NCBI RefSeq assembly: GCF_902498995.1
Contig: NZ_CABVLY010000011.1
Span: 1-64,000, forward strand
Source of the DNA: Burkholderia anthina
GTDB taxonomy: Bacteria; Pseudomonadota; Gammaproteobacteria; Burkholderiales; Burkholderiaceae
DNA: 64,000 nucleotides
Direction: 5' to 3'
How positions within the stretch are numbered: the first letter of the stretch is position 1; every line of letters begins with the position of its first letter. Both the position numbers and the translations under genes were made by a program. The notes under the pieces are model-generated. The model did no database searches. It saw nothing but the letters and a program-made list of their open reading frames with translations, and was not told the DNA's origin. This document shows, in pieces, positions 25,483 through 38,180 of this stretch.

Positions 25483-27339
25483 ATGCCGGCGCGGCACGCA
25501 CCGGCGCCCGTCGTCACGCCCGACGACGGTTCGCTGCCGCATGCCGTCGCGCATCTGCATGCGCTGATCGCGACCGGCCTCGCGCGCGGCTTCGTCACAC
25601 GCGGCGACATCATCGACGCACTGCCCGACGATGACGCGAACGACAGCGGCATCGACGCGGCCGCCGCGGTGCTCGGCGAACTCGGCATCGCGGTGTGCGA
25701 CCGCGCCGATACCGCGAGCGGCTGGACGCTCGAACGCTACTTCCGGCCCGTGCGCGCATGGGCCGACGGTGCCGGCACGCTCGCCGCGGCCGACCTGCTC
25801 GCGCCGCGCACGACCGATCCGGTCCGGCTGTATCTGCGCGAGATGGGCACGACGCCGCTCCTCACGCGCAACGAGGAATTCGCGTACGCGCAGCGGATCG
25901 AACGCGGCCGCGCGGCGTCGGCCGCGGTGCTGTGCGGCGATCCGGATGCGCTCGATGCGCTGATGTCGATTCGCCGCGAGATCGCCGAACGCCGGAGCGC
26001 CGCGTCGACCTATGTGATCTTTCTCGCCGACGGGCCGCGCGACGATGCGCTGTCTGCCGGCGCCGCAACGGAGGAATCGTCCGGCTCCAACGCCGAACCC
26101 TCGCACCAGGACGACGATGACGCGCAGGCGCGGCAGGACGATTCCGCGTGGCGCGCCGCGGTCGTCGCGCGGCTCGCCCGCATCGACGCGCTCGTGGACG
26201 GCATGCGCGCGGCGCTGGCGTCCGGCGGCACCGCTTCCGCCGCGTATCGCTCGCCCGTACGCGACGCCGCGGCGCTGCTCGGCACATTGCGCCTGTCCGC
26301 GCGCGCGCTCGAGCGGATGAGCGAGCCGTTGCGCGACCGCGCACGCCGGCACCGTGCCTTGCGCGGCCGGCTGGAACGCATGCTGGGCGACGTCGGCGTC
26401 CCGCCGTCGTTCGCGCGGTCGGACGACGACGACCACCTCGGCTGGCTCGCGTCGTGCATTGCCGCGCATCCCGCCTGCGGGCCGGCGCTGACGCGACGGG
26501 CGGCCGACTTCGTCGACGCACGCGACGCGATCGTGCGCGACGCGGCTGCATCGGCACTGCCGCCGCGTGCGACCGCGTCGCTCGATGCGCGTCTCGCGGT
26601 CATCGAACGCGCGATGCAGCCGGCGCGCACGGGGCTCTTCGATGCGAATCTCCGGCTGGTCGTGTCGATCGCGAAGCGCTACCCCGATCGCGGCCTGCCG
26701 TTCGCCGACCTGATCCAGGAAGGCAACATCGGGCTGCTGAAAGCCATCGAGCGCTACGACTACCGGCGCGGCTTCCGGTTTTCGACCTACGCGACGTGGT
26801 GGATCCGGCAGGCGATCACGCATGCGCTCGCCGACCTCGGGCGCACGATCCGCGTGCCGACCCACACGGTCGACGCGCTCAACAAGCTGAAGCGGCTCGC
26901 GCGCGACCATCGGCAGCGCTCGGGCGCGACCGCGACGCCGGCGGAACTCGCCGTGCACATGGGCGAGCCGGTCGACAAAGTCCGCGACCTGATGGCGATC
27001 GTGAAGGAGCCGATGTCGACCGACGTGCCGGTGTCGCCGGACGGCGAGATGACCTTCGTCGACGTCGTGCCGGACCCGGCGATGCCGTCGCCCGAAGACG
27101 CCGCCGGTGCCGCGCAGTTGCGCGATGCCGTCGCGTGCGCGATCGACCGGCTGCCGCCGCGCGAAGCGATGGTCCTGCGGCTGCGCTACGGGCTGCATGC
27201 GGGCGAGGGATGCTCGCTGCGCGACATCGGCCGCCATCTGAACCTGTCCGCCGAACGCGTGCGTCAGATCGAGGCGTCGGCGCTCGACCGTCTTCGCGCG
27301 TCGGACGCGTTCGGCGTGCTCCGGTCGTTCATCGCGTAG
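25483..27339 (+). CDS. RpoD-like group 1/2 sigma70 factor (paralogue)
   Basis: 618 residues from ATG 25483. It has a region 1.1-like N-terminus (about 18-75), region 1.2 ([21 protein letters not shown], 112-132), a long acidic non-conserved insert, then region 2 (about 384-446: [53 protein letters not shown]). Region 3 and region 4 follow, with [15 protein letters not shown] and the [21 protein letters not shown]. This is full RpoD architecture, not an ECF factor. It starts 16 bp after HiPIP and so is probably in the alcohol operon. A housekeeping rpoD is expected elsewhere, so this copy may redirect polymerase during alcohol growth (inference). Confidence 0.88.
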   Translation: MPARHAPAPVVTPDDGSLPHAVAHLHALIATGLARGFVTRGDIIDALPDDDANDSGIDAAAAVLGELGIAVCDRADTASGWTLERYFRPVRAWADGAGTLAAADLLAPRTTDPVRLYLREMGTTPLLTRNEEFAYAQRIERGRAASAAVLCGDPDALDALMSIRREIAERRSAASTYVIFLADGPRDDALSAGAATEESSGSNAEPSHQDDDDAQARQDDSAWRAAVVARLARIDALVDGMRAALASGGTASAAYRSPVRDAAALLGTLRLSARALERMSEPLRDRARRHRALRGRLERMLGDVGVPPSFARSDDDDHLGWLASCIAAHPACGPALTRRAADFVDARDAIVRDAAASALPPRATASLDARLAVIERAMQPARTGLFDANLRLVVSIAKRYPDRGLPFADLIQEGNIGLLKAIERYDYRRGFRFSTYATWWIRQAITHALADLGRTIRVPTHTVDALNKLKRLARDHRQRSGATATPAELAVHMGEPVDKVRDLMAIVKEPMSTDVPVSPDGEMTFVDVVPDPAMPSPEDAAGAAQLRDAVACAIDRLPPREAMVLRLRYGLHAGEGCSLRDIGRHLNLSAERVRQIEASALDRLRASDAFGVLRSFIA

Positions 27340-27399
27340 CGCGCGTGCGGCCGGCGGCGCGGGCAACGCACGTCGCGCGTTGCCCGCCGTGTTGACGCC

Positions 27400-27406
27400 T
27401 GCAACA
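27400..27406 (-). promoter_or_regulatory. TGTTGCA activator-site candidate upstream of acsA
   Basis: On the minus strand the region reads GGTGTTGCAGG, containing the 7-mer found near pqqA and tonB/exaA. It is about 143 bp upstream of the acsA sigma54-type promoter. A 7-mer recurs by chance in a window this size, so its weight rests on position. Confidence 0.35.
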
Positions 27407-27548
27407 CCGCTGCTGCATTTCGACGCAACGCGCGCGGCGGCGACGACGCCCGATATTCCCTCCTCCAATGCTTTGTAGTCCGGATCGAACGATGAAAACC
27501 GCGAAAGGACGGCGCTGACGCCGTTCCGGCCGGATACCGGCACGCGAT

Positions 27549-27564
27549 TGGCATGCAAGTTGCG
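27549..27564 (+). promoter_or_regulatory. Sigma54 (-24/-12) promoter for acsA
   Basis: TGGCATGCAAGTTGCG: TGGCA, 5-nt gap after GGCAT, TTGC. It ends 33 bp before the ATG at 27597. It shares the first eight bases TGGCATGC with the exaA promoter. Confidence 0.8.
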
Positions 27565-27596
27565 TTTCGACAGGCAAGCCACAACCCGCGATTTTC

Positions 27597-29591
<1,995 letters not shown>

Positions 29592-29814
29592 CCGGAGAAG
29601 CTGGCTTCACCCCACATCTTCGACGCACGCGCGTTCCGGCATCCATCCCCGCCATGAACGCGCCTCACGCGGCCGCTACCCGACCGCGCACGTGCGTCCC
29701 GCCGCGCCCCCACCCCGCGTGCGCGGCCCGCGCGCCGGACACCGCCACGCGGGCGTCCGTCGCATCCCCTGTTCGATGCATCGACGTACAACAACACAAC
29801 ACTGGAGACACTCA

Positions 29815-30882
29815 ATGAAAAGCAGAATCGTGATCGGTTGCACCGCGCTGGCAGGCGCGCTGGCCAGTACCAGCGGCTTCGCGCAAAGCAGCGTGACGCT
29901 GTACGGCAACCTCGACGCCGCCGTGCTGTATACGAGCAAGACGCTCGACGCCGCCACCGGCGGGAACGCGGGCCATCAGTTCGCGATGACCGACACCGGC
30001 ATGACGCCGACGACGTTCGGGATGACCGGCACCGAGGATCTCGGCGGCGGCCTCAAGGCCCGGTTCCAGCTCGAAAGCGGCTTTGCCGTCACCAACGGCG
30101 CGTTCGCCCATTCGAACGGCAACTTCTTCGGCCGCCAGGCGTGGGTCGGGCTCGACGGCGGCTTCGGCACGGTCAAGGCCGGCGTGCAGTACTCGCCGTT
30201 CCTGCTCGCGATCTTCGATTCGGACCCGCGCAGCTTCTCGCACTTCGGCAGCGGGCTGGTCAACTACGTCGACAACGTGCTCGTGACGGGCCTGTTCAAC
30301 CCGAACGCCGTGTCGTATACGAGCCCGACGATCGCCGGCCTCACCGGCAGCGCGATGATCGCGCTCGGCGGCAAGGCCGGCGACTTCCAGGCCGGCCGCC
30401 AGTACTCGGCGAGCCTCAAGTACGAGCATGGCGGCTTCATGATCAACGCCGCGTTCTACGACGGCAACGACGGCACCGACCCGACGCCGACGCCGAGCAC
30501 CGTCGCGTTCGTCGGGCGCACGATCGGCGCCGCGTACCGGTTCGGCCCGGTCACCGCGAAGGCGTCGTTCGCGAGCTACAAGGTCGGCGGCTCGTTCAGC
30601 AGCAACGTCTACGGCGGCGGCCTCGACTACCAGGCGACGCCGGCCGTCGACGTGAACGGCGGCGTGTGGTTCACGAGCGATCGCAACGACACGGCCAATC
30701 ACTCGCTGCTCGCGGCCGTCGGCGCGAGCTACAACCTGTCGAAAGCGACCGCGCTCTACGCACAGGTCGCGATGGTCAACAACCACGGTGCGATGGATAC
30801 CGGGCTCGGGATCACCAACGCGCTTTACGCGGTCACCGGAACGACCGTCGGCGCGAACGTCGGGATCCGCCACATGTTCTGA
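29815..30882 (+). CDS. General porin of the betaproteobacterial (OmpC-like) type
   Basis: 355 residues behind TGGAGAC. The signal peptide MKSRIVIGCTALAGALASTS is cleaved near GFAQ. The mature N-terminus SSVTLYGNLDAAV is the classic start of 16-stranded betaproteobacterial porins, and the protein ends in Phe (GANVGIRHMF). It contains LKARFQLESGF and NFFGRQAWVGL, conserved barrel strands. It allows diffusion of small solutes. It follows acsA by 223 bp without a visible sigma54-type promoter, so co-regulation with acsA is possible but unproven. Confidence 0.92.
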   Translation: MKSRIVIGCTALAGALASTSGFAQSSVTLYGNLDAAVLYTSKTLDAATGGNAGHQFAMTDTGMTPTTFGMTGTEDLGGGLKARFQLESGFAVTNGAFAHSNGNFFGRQAWVGLDGGFGTVKAGVQYSPFLLAIFDSDPRSFSHFGSGLVNYVDNVLVTGLFNPNAVSYTSPTIAGLTGSAMIALGGKAGDFQAGRQYSASLKYEHGGFMINAAFYDGNDGTDPTPTPSTVAFVGRTIGAAYRFGPVTAKASFASYKVGGSFSSNVYGGGLDYQATPAVDVNGGVWFTSDRNDTANHSLLAAVGASYNLSKATALYAQVAMVNNHGAMDTGLGITNALYAVTGTTVGANVGIRHMF

Positions 30883-30887
30883 TGCAC

Positions 30888-30921
30888 GAGCGGCGGCGGT
30901 TGTGTCGAACCGTCGTCGCTC
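30888..30921 (+). terminator. Stem-loop after porin gene
   Basis: GAGCGGCGGCGGTT pairs with AACCGTCGTCGCTC across a 6-nt loop, giving 14 pairs including two G-U. It starts 5 bp after the porin stop. No T-run follows, so it may block exonucleases rather than act as a classical terminator. Confidence 0.6.
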
Positions 30922-31359
30922 TGCATTCGCACTCCGAATCGTTTTCCGTCCGGATTCACGGCGACTTTCGCACCATGTGAATCCGCGTTCATCCCATCGT
31001 TCCGCGTGAATGCCGCACGCGCCACATCGTGCGGCGGTCATGCTCGTCCCGGCCCGGTATAGACCACTCGCGCCACTGCCCGGACCGCGGGATGCGCGCC
31101 TGCCCCTGCCGCGCGGCGGGTTGTCCCGCTGCGCCAACCGTGTCGTTTACGACCGGTTTCCGGGCGCATGACCGATAGCCGGCTCCGCCCGTTTCTCTAC
31201 ACTGCTTCACACCAACACACTCGCCGGATGTCGCGTGCTGCGTGCCGCATCCTCGACATCACGGCGATCCAGAGACAACCGCCTTCGTCCCCGACGGTCC
31301 TGCGGCCTGCGCGCCGCACACCTGCCGTCCGGCGGCGACGGCCCTGCCAGGAGCATTCC
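30922..31359. other. Intergenic region between porin and MHS transporter
   Basis: 438 bp with no recognisable gene. GGATTCAC (30952-30959) and GTGAATCC (30977-30984) form an 8-bp perfect inverted repeat with a 17-nt spacer, a possible operator. The transporter ribosome-binding site is at 31348-31353. Confidence 0.4.
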
Positions 31360-32829
31360 TTGAGTTCATCGCACGCGTACGCCGCGAAAGCCCGGTCTTC
31401 ACGCAAGGCCCTCAAGCTGGATGACATCACGATCGTCGATTCCGCCGTCCTCAAGCGCGCGGTCGGGGCGATGGCGTTCGGCAATGCGATGGAATGGTTC
31501 GACTTCGGCGTCTACAGCTACATCGCCGTCACGCTCGGCAAGGTGTTCTTCCCGTCCGGCAGCCCGTCCGCGCAGTTGCTCGCGACCTTCGGCACGTTCG
31601 CGGCCGCGTTCCTCGTGCGCCCGCTCGGCGGCATGGTGTTCGGCCCGCTCGGCGACCGCATCGGCCGCCAGCGCGTGCTCGCCGCGACGATGATCATGAT
31701 GGCCGTCGGCACCTTCGCGATCGGCCTGATCCCCAGCTACGCATCGATCGGCATCATGGCGCCCGTGCTGCTGCTCGTCGCCCGTCTCGTGCAGGGCTTC
31801 TCGACCGGCGGCGAATACGGCGGCGCCGCCACCTTCATCGCCGAATTCTCGACCGACAGGCGCCGCGGCTTCATGGGCAGCTTCCTCGAGTTCGGCACGC
31901 TGATCGGCTACACGCTCGGCGCGGCGACCGTCGCGGTGCTGACGGCGACGCTGTCGCAGGAAGCGCTGCTGTCATGGGGCTGGCGCGTGCCGTTCTTCAT
32001 CGCGGGCCCGCTCGGCCTCGTGGGCCTGTACGTGCGGCTCAAGCTCGAGGAAACGCCGGCGTTCAAGAAGGAAGCGGAAGCACGCGAGGCGGACGAACGA
32101 TCGCGCCCGAAACAGTCGTTCGGCACGCTGCTCGTCGAACAGTGGCGGCCGCTGCTCCAGTGCGTCGGGCTCGTGCTGATCTTCAACGTGACCGACTACA
32201 TGGCGCTGTCGTACCTGCCGAACTACCTGTCCGCGACGCTGCACTTCAACGAAACGCACGGACTCTTCATGGTGCTGCTCGTGATGGTGCTGATGATGCC
32301 GATGACGCTCTACGCGGGGCATCTGTCGGACCGGCTCGGCCGCAAGCCGGTGATGATGTTCGGCTGCGTCGGGCTGCTGGTGCTGTCGGTGCCGGCGCTG
32401 CTGCTGATCCGCACCGGCGGGATGCTGCCCGTGTTCGGCGGGATGCTGATCTACGGCACGCTGCTGTCGACCTTCACCGGCGTGATGCCGTCGGCGCTGC
32501 CCGCCCTCTTCCCGACGCGGATCCGCTACGGCGCGCTCGCGATCGGCTTCAACGTGTCGGTGTCGCTGTTCGGCGGCACGACGCCGCTCGTCACCGCGTG
32601 GCTCGTCGATCGCACCGGCGACCTGATGATGCCGGCCTACTACCTGATGGGGGCGTCGTTCATCGGCATCGTGTCGGTGCTCGCGCTGCGCGAGTCGGCC
32701 CGCCGGCCGCTGCCCGGTTCCGCGCCGTGTGTCGGAAGCCGCGCGGAAGCGCAGGACCTGATTCGCCGCGGCGCCGACGAGGGCCGCGTGCGCGAGCGCA
32801 AGCTCACGCCGATCGGCGAACGCGCGTAA
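31360..32829 (+). CDS. proP: MHS-family MFS symporter, ProP-like, TTG start
   Basis: 489 residues. The start is the TTG at 31360, behind CCAGGAG at ideal distance. The first in-frame ATG lies inside membrane helix 1 (MAFGNAMEWFDFGVYSYIAV), and upstream frames lack a ribosome-binding site. Twelve helices are visible with the MFS loop motif GPLGDRIGRQR, the MHS signature LVQGFSTGGEYGGAATFIAE and a second loop GHLSDRLGRK. ProP proteins import proline or betaine with protons under osmotic stress; other MHS members carry organic acids, so the substrate is not certain. Its 3' end faces the lactonase gene 18 bp away. Confidence 0.82.
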   Translation: MSSSHAYAAKARSSRKALKLDDITIVDSAVLKRAVGAMAFGNAMEWFDFGVYSYIAVTLGKVFFPSGSPSAQLLATFGTFAAAFLVRPLGGMVFGPLGDRIGRQRVLAATMIMMAVGTFAIGLIPSYASIGIMAPVLLLVARLVQGFSTGGEYGGAATFIAEFSTDRRRGFMGSFLEFGTLIGYTLGAATVAVLTATLSQEALLSWGWRVPFFIAGPLGLVGLYVRLKLEETPAFKKEAEAREADERSRPKQSFGTLLVEQWRPLLQCVGLVLIFNVTDYMALSYLPNYLSATLHFNETHGLFMVLLVMVLMMPMTLYAGHLSDRLGRKPVMMFGCVGLLVLSVPALLLIRTGGMLPVFGGMLIYGTLLSTFTGVMPSALPALFPTRIRYGALAIGFNVSVSLFGGTTPLVTAWLVDRTGDLMMPAYYLMGASFIGIVSVLALRESARRPLPGSAPCVGSRAEAQDLIRRGADEGRVRERKLTPIGERA

Positions 32830-32847
32830 CCCGTGCCGCACCGGCCG

Positions 32848-33939
32848 TCAGTTCGTCCCGTCGTACGTGACGATCTCGACCCAGTTCGCGCCCTTGCCGA
32901 CCGGATACTTGCCGATCGCGTCGAGTTGCCCGGTGCTCCGGTCGATCCGGTACACCGCGAGCGTCGGCGACAGTTGCCCGGCCGCGAGCAGATACCGGCC
33001 CGACGGATCGATCGCGAAGCCGCGCGGCTGCTGCTCGGTCGCGAACGTGCCGATGCGCGTCAGCCTGCCTGACGCTGCGTCGACACGATATGCCGCGAGC
33101 GTGCTCGACGTGCGCTCCGACGCATAGAGGAACGCACCGTCCGGCGTCAAATGCAGATCCGCGCCCCACGGTTTGTCGCCGTGAAAATCCGGCGGCAGGA
33201 TCGACACGGTCTGGACCGGCCGCGCATCGGCATCGCCGTGCGACAGCGCGATCACGTGCAGCTTGCCGTCGAGCTCGTCGATCAGATACGCGAACCGCCC
33301 GTTCGACGAAAACACGAAATGGCGCGGCCCCGACTTCTCCGGCAGCCGGTACGCGGGCTCGGCCGTGTCGGTCAGCGTGCCGTGCGCTGCATCGAACGGC
33401 AGACGCAGCCACGCATCGGCGCCGAGCACCGACGCGAACGCATAACGGCCGTCCGGCGATTGCCGGATCGCGTGCGCCATCGGGCCGGTCCCGATCGTCT
33501 GCTGCACGTCGCCCGCGACGCCGTTCGCGCCGATCCGGTTCACCGCCAGCAGATTGCCGCCGTACGACGCGGAGAACAGGTAGCGGCCCGACGCATCGGT
33601 CGACACGTAGGCCATGCTTTCCGCGAGCGGCGCGCGGCCCAGCTCGATCAGCCGCCCGTCGAGCGGATTGATCGCGAAGCTGACGACGCGATACGGCGTC
33701 GAGCGCAGCGCCGCATACAGCCGATGATGATCGGGCGACAGCGCCATCGGCATCACGGTGCCGCCGACCGGCACGGTCTCGATCGCGCGCAGCGCGCCGT
33801 TCGACGTGTCGACGCCGAACACCGAGATGTCGCGGCTGTCGCTGTTGGAGACGTACGCATACGTCGCGGCGTGCGCGGCCGATGCGGCCAGCGCGAATGC
33901 GGCGGCCGCGGCGGCGCGCCGAAGTGTCTTCATGTTCAT
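32848..33939 (-). CDS. Exported lactonase-family beta-propeller (6-phosphogluconolactonase-like)
   Basis: 363 residues from ATG 33939, with a clear signal peptide (FALAASAAHAATYAYVSNSD). The remainder is a seven-bladed propeller of the lactonase family, with repeats such as MALSPDHHRLYAAL, LHLTPDGAFLYASERTSSTL and FAIDPSGRYLLAAG. Cytosolic members open 6-phosphogluconolactone. The signal peptide means this one works in the periplasm on an unphosphorylated aldonolactone or similar. It follows the TRAP permease gene by 109 bp in the same direction, consistent with opening a sugar lactone before uptake (inference). Confidence 0.8.
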   Translation of the reverse strand: MNMKTLRRAAAAAAFALAASAAHAATYAYVSNSDSRDISVFGVDTSNGALRAIETVPVGGTVMPMALSPDHHRLYAALRSTPYRVVSFAINPLDGRLIELGRAPLAESMAYVSTDASGRYLFSASYGGNLLAVNRIGANGVAGDVQQTIGTGPMAHAIRQSPDGRYAFASVLGADAWLRLPFDAAHGTLTDTAEPAYRLPEKSGPRHFVFSSNGRFAYLIDELDGKLHVIALSHGDADARPVQTVSILPPDFHGDKPWGADLHLTPDGAFLYASERTSSTLAAYRVDAASGRLTRIGTFATEQQPRGFAIDPSGRYLLAAGQLSPTLAVYRIDRSTGQLDAIGKYPVGKGANWVEIVTYDGTN

Positions 33940-34026
33940 GGCGTTCGAGGTCGGGAAATGACGCGGCACATGTGATTGCGGCGCCGAACGACGCGAGTCG
34001 TCCGGCGCCGCGGCGGGTCATGCAAA

Positions 34027-34059
34027 CGATCAGTACACCGGCAAGCGATCAGTACACCG
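34027..34059. repeat. 19-bp tandem duplication over the dctM stop codon
   Basis: CGATCAGTACACCG occurs at 34027-34040 and again at 34046-34059, period 19 bp. The second copy contains the dctM stop and last codons (VY-stop read on the minus strand). The duplication extends the 3' untranslated region without changing the protein. Confidence 0.7.
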
Positions 34060-35401
34060 CGTGACCGCTGATGAGGCTCGGCAGCCAGGTCGAGAAGAAC
34101 GGCAGATACGTGACGATGTTGATCGCGCTGAAGATCGCGAGGTAGTAAGGCCACGCCATCTTCGTCGTCTCGCCGATCGACACGTTGCCGATCGCGCAGC
34201 CGACGAACTGCACGGAGCCGATCGGCGGGTGCACGAGGCCGAGCGAGCAGTTCAGCAGCAGCATGATCCCGAACTGCACCGGCCCGACGCCGCACGCCAT
34301 CGCGATCGGCAGGAACAGCGGCGTCGTGATCAGGATGTGCGCGGCCATGTCGACGAACGTGCCGAGGAACACCTGGATGACGTTGATGTACAGCAGCATC
34401 AGCCACGGCGCGGCGGTCGACTGCTTCAGCAGCCCTTCGATCGCATCCGGAATCTCCAGGTACGACATCTGGAAACGCAGCATGTTGGACACGGCGATCA
34501 GCAGCAGCACGACGCCCGTCGTACGCGCCGCATGCGACAGCGCGCGGCGCAGCTTCTCGACGGTCAGCGTGCGGTACACGAACGCGGTCAGCACGAGCGA
34601 ATACACCACCGCGATCGCAGCCGCTTCGGTCGCCGTCGCAATCCCTTTCGCCACGCACACGAGGATGATCGCGATCACCATCAGCCCCGGCACCGCGCCG
34701 ACGAAGCTGCGCAGCACCGCGTACCAGCCCGGGAACAGCGGCAGCGCCGACGAGCCGTCCTCACGGCGCGGATAGCCGTGGCGCACGGCCTGCCAGTACG
34801 CGGCGGCGAGCACGAAGCCCATCACCCACAACACCGGCAGCAACCCGGAGAACAGCAGGTCGCCGATCGACACGCCGCTCACCTGCTCGCCGTGCAGCAG
34901 CCCCGTGATCCCCTGCGCGGCGAACGCGTAGATGATCATGTTGGTCGACGTCGGCATCAGCGCGCCGGCGAGCGACGCATGGGTCGTCACGTTGACCGCG
35001 TAGGCCGCGCTGTAGCCTTCGCGCTTCATCAGCGGAATCACCACGCCGCCCATCGCCGACGTATCGGCGGTCGGCGAGCCCGACACGCCGCCGAACAGCG
35101 TGCACGCGACGACGTTGGCCATCCCGAGACCGCCGCGGAAATGGCCAACGGTCGCCTGCGCGAAACGCAGGATCCGGTCCGCGATGCCGCCGTGCAGCAT
35201 CAGCTCGCCGGAGAAGATGAAGAACGGCACCGCGAGGAACGAGAACGCGTTCATCCCCGAGATCATCGACTGCATCGCGGTTGCGATCGGCAGCCCTTCG
35301 ACCATATAGGTCAGCACGCATGCCAGCCCGAGCCCGAACGAAACGGGCACGCCGAGCACGAGGAATATCAGAAAACTGACGGACAGAATCGCGAGTTCCA
35401 T
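34049..35401 (-). CDS. dctM: TRAP transporter large permease DctM
   Basis: 450 residues, about twelve membrane helices, with DctM motifs VPFFIFSGELMLHGGIADRI, FGGVSGSPTADTSAMG and LHPPIGSVQFVG-like NCSLGLVHPPIG near the end. It forms the sodium-coupled channel of the TRAP system with DctQ. It starts 4 bp after the dctQ stop. Confidence 0.94.
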   Translation of the reverse strand: MELAILSVSFLIFLVLGVPVSFGLGLACVLTYMVEGLPIATAMQSMISGMNAFSFLAVPFFIFSGELMLHGGIADRILRFAQATVGHFRGGLGMANVVACTLFGGVSGSPTADTSAMGGVVIPLMKREGYSAAYAVNVTTHASLAGALMPTSTNMIIYAFAAQGITGLLHGEQVSGVSIGDLLFSGLLPVLWVMGFVLAAAYWQAVRHGYPRREDGSSALPLFPGWYAVLRSFVGAVPGLMVIAIILVCVAKGIATATEAAAIAVVYSLVLTAFVYRTLTVEKLRRALSHAARTTGVVLLLIAVSNMLRFQMSYLEIPDAIEGLLKQSTAAPWLMLLYINVIQVFLGTFVDMAAHILITTPLFLPIAMACGVGPVQFGIMLLLNCSLGLVHPPIGSVQFVGCAIGNVSIGETTKMAWPYYLAIFSAINIVTYLPFFSTWLPSLISGHAVY

Positions 35402-35405
35402 GGCG

Positions 35406-37108
<1,703 letters not shown>

Positions 37109-37291
37109 TCACTTGGTGCATACCCCTATAACGGCTTCTGAAACGGGTTTACAGCCGTTCAAGGGGAAAAGCGTTCTCTGTTTAGTGGATAGCCGGCGAA
37201 ACGTTTTCCGGAAATAGGTTCGTATTTGAATCGACGCGCCGCAGTGTCGTTTTCCCGACGCCAACCGCCATCTTTCGTTTTCATTTCCATA

Positions 37292-37304
37292 GTCATAGGA
37301 TGAC
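37292..37304. promoter_or_regulatory. Second copy of the GTCAT inverted repeat
   Basis: GTCAT-AGG-ATGAC with the same 3-bp spacing as the dctP operator, 220 bp away, at the front of the polygalacturonase remnant. It suggests that the remnant once shared dctP's regulator, or that the deletion left the old promoter in place. Confidence 0.5.
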
Positions 37305-37917
37305 TGACTACAAAGTCGCCACGGCCCCACAACGCCACGAGCGTGTGCCGATCGAGCGCATCGCGGTTCAGGTCTACGACAATTCGTTCCGGGATTCGGA
37401 GGAAGGATTGCGGATCAAGTCCGACTATGCGCGCGGCGGCGAGGTGAGCAACATCCACTACTCGGACATCTGCATCCGCGACGCGAAGAACGCGTTGCTG
37501 TTCACGCCGTACTACAGCACCAAGGCCGTGCCGGCCGGCGGGCCGCTGTATCCGGACTTCCATGACATCTCGATCGCCCACGTCGTGATCATGGGCACGG
37601 CGGGCGTGAAGCTGCAGGGGTTCGAAGCGAATACCGGCGGCTACGGCGAACCGGCGTTCCCGCTCGTGATGTCGCTCACCGACGTGGTGGCCGATACGCC
37701 CGACGGCATCTCGACGATCGCATCCGACGCGAACCTCACGCTGCGCAACGTGAACCTGCCGGTGTTCGCGTCGACCGCGAACCGCGTCGTCGTGAACGGC
37801 ACCGCGACCCGCCCGATCGATCCGGCCAGCGTGCTCGACTGCAGCAAGGCGTTCGTCGACTTCCCGGGCATCGATCAGTCGAACCCGTTCGGCTCGACGT
37901 GGGTGCCGTCGTTGTAA
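37300..37917 (+). pseudogene. N-terminally truncated GH28 polygalacturonase remnant
   Basis: A 205-residue frame whose body matches the C-terminal part of GH28 enzymes: SEEGLRIKSDYARGGEVSNI, then YSDICIRDAKNALLFTPYYS, with later strands of the parallel beta-helix. The signal peptide, the catalytic Asp motifs (NTD, DD) and the His region are missing. Normal GH28 proteins are 400-600 residues. The first about 25 residues look unrelated, so the start is not a true gene start. The operator-like GTCAT repeat overlaps the first codons. An internal deletion probably joined the promoter region to the 3' third of the gene. Confidence 0.75.
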
Positions 37918-38032
37918 CGACGATACGACGACCCCGGTTTCCTGCGTTCGTGCGGGGGATCGGGGGCGGGGTTGCGAGCGCACCGCGCTTGCGCGATTCC
38001 GTCACGCGGGCCGACGACGGCTCGCGTGACGT

Positions 38033-38065
38033 CGCGGCGAGCACGCATGATGCGTGCTCGCCGCG
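38033..38065. terminator. Long perfect palindrome between convergent genes
   Basis: CGCGGCGAGCACGCAT and ATGCGTGCTCGCCGCG are exact inverse copies, a 16-bp stem with a single G between. It lies 116 bp after the GH28 remnant and 116 bp before the GntR gene's stop, which face each other. It is probably a bidirectional transcription stop, although no T-run is present. Confidence 0.55.
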
Positions 38066-38180
38066 ATACGCGAATCGTGAAAGGAGGGGTGCGATGCAGA
38101 ACATCGGAACGTCGGCGCGACAGCGTCAGCGCGGCAATCGACCACGGCAGGTTTGCGCCGCGCGGTGCGCGGCAACGATG

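Noticed and set aside
29592..29814. Sigma54-type promoter before the porin
   Set aside because: No GGC-N-TTGC pair with correct spacing could be found, so the porin is not claimed as a regulon member.
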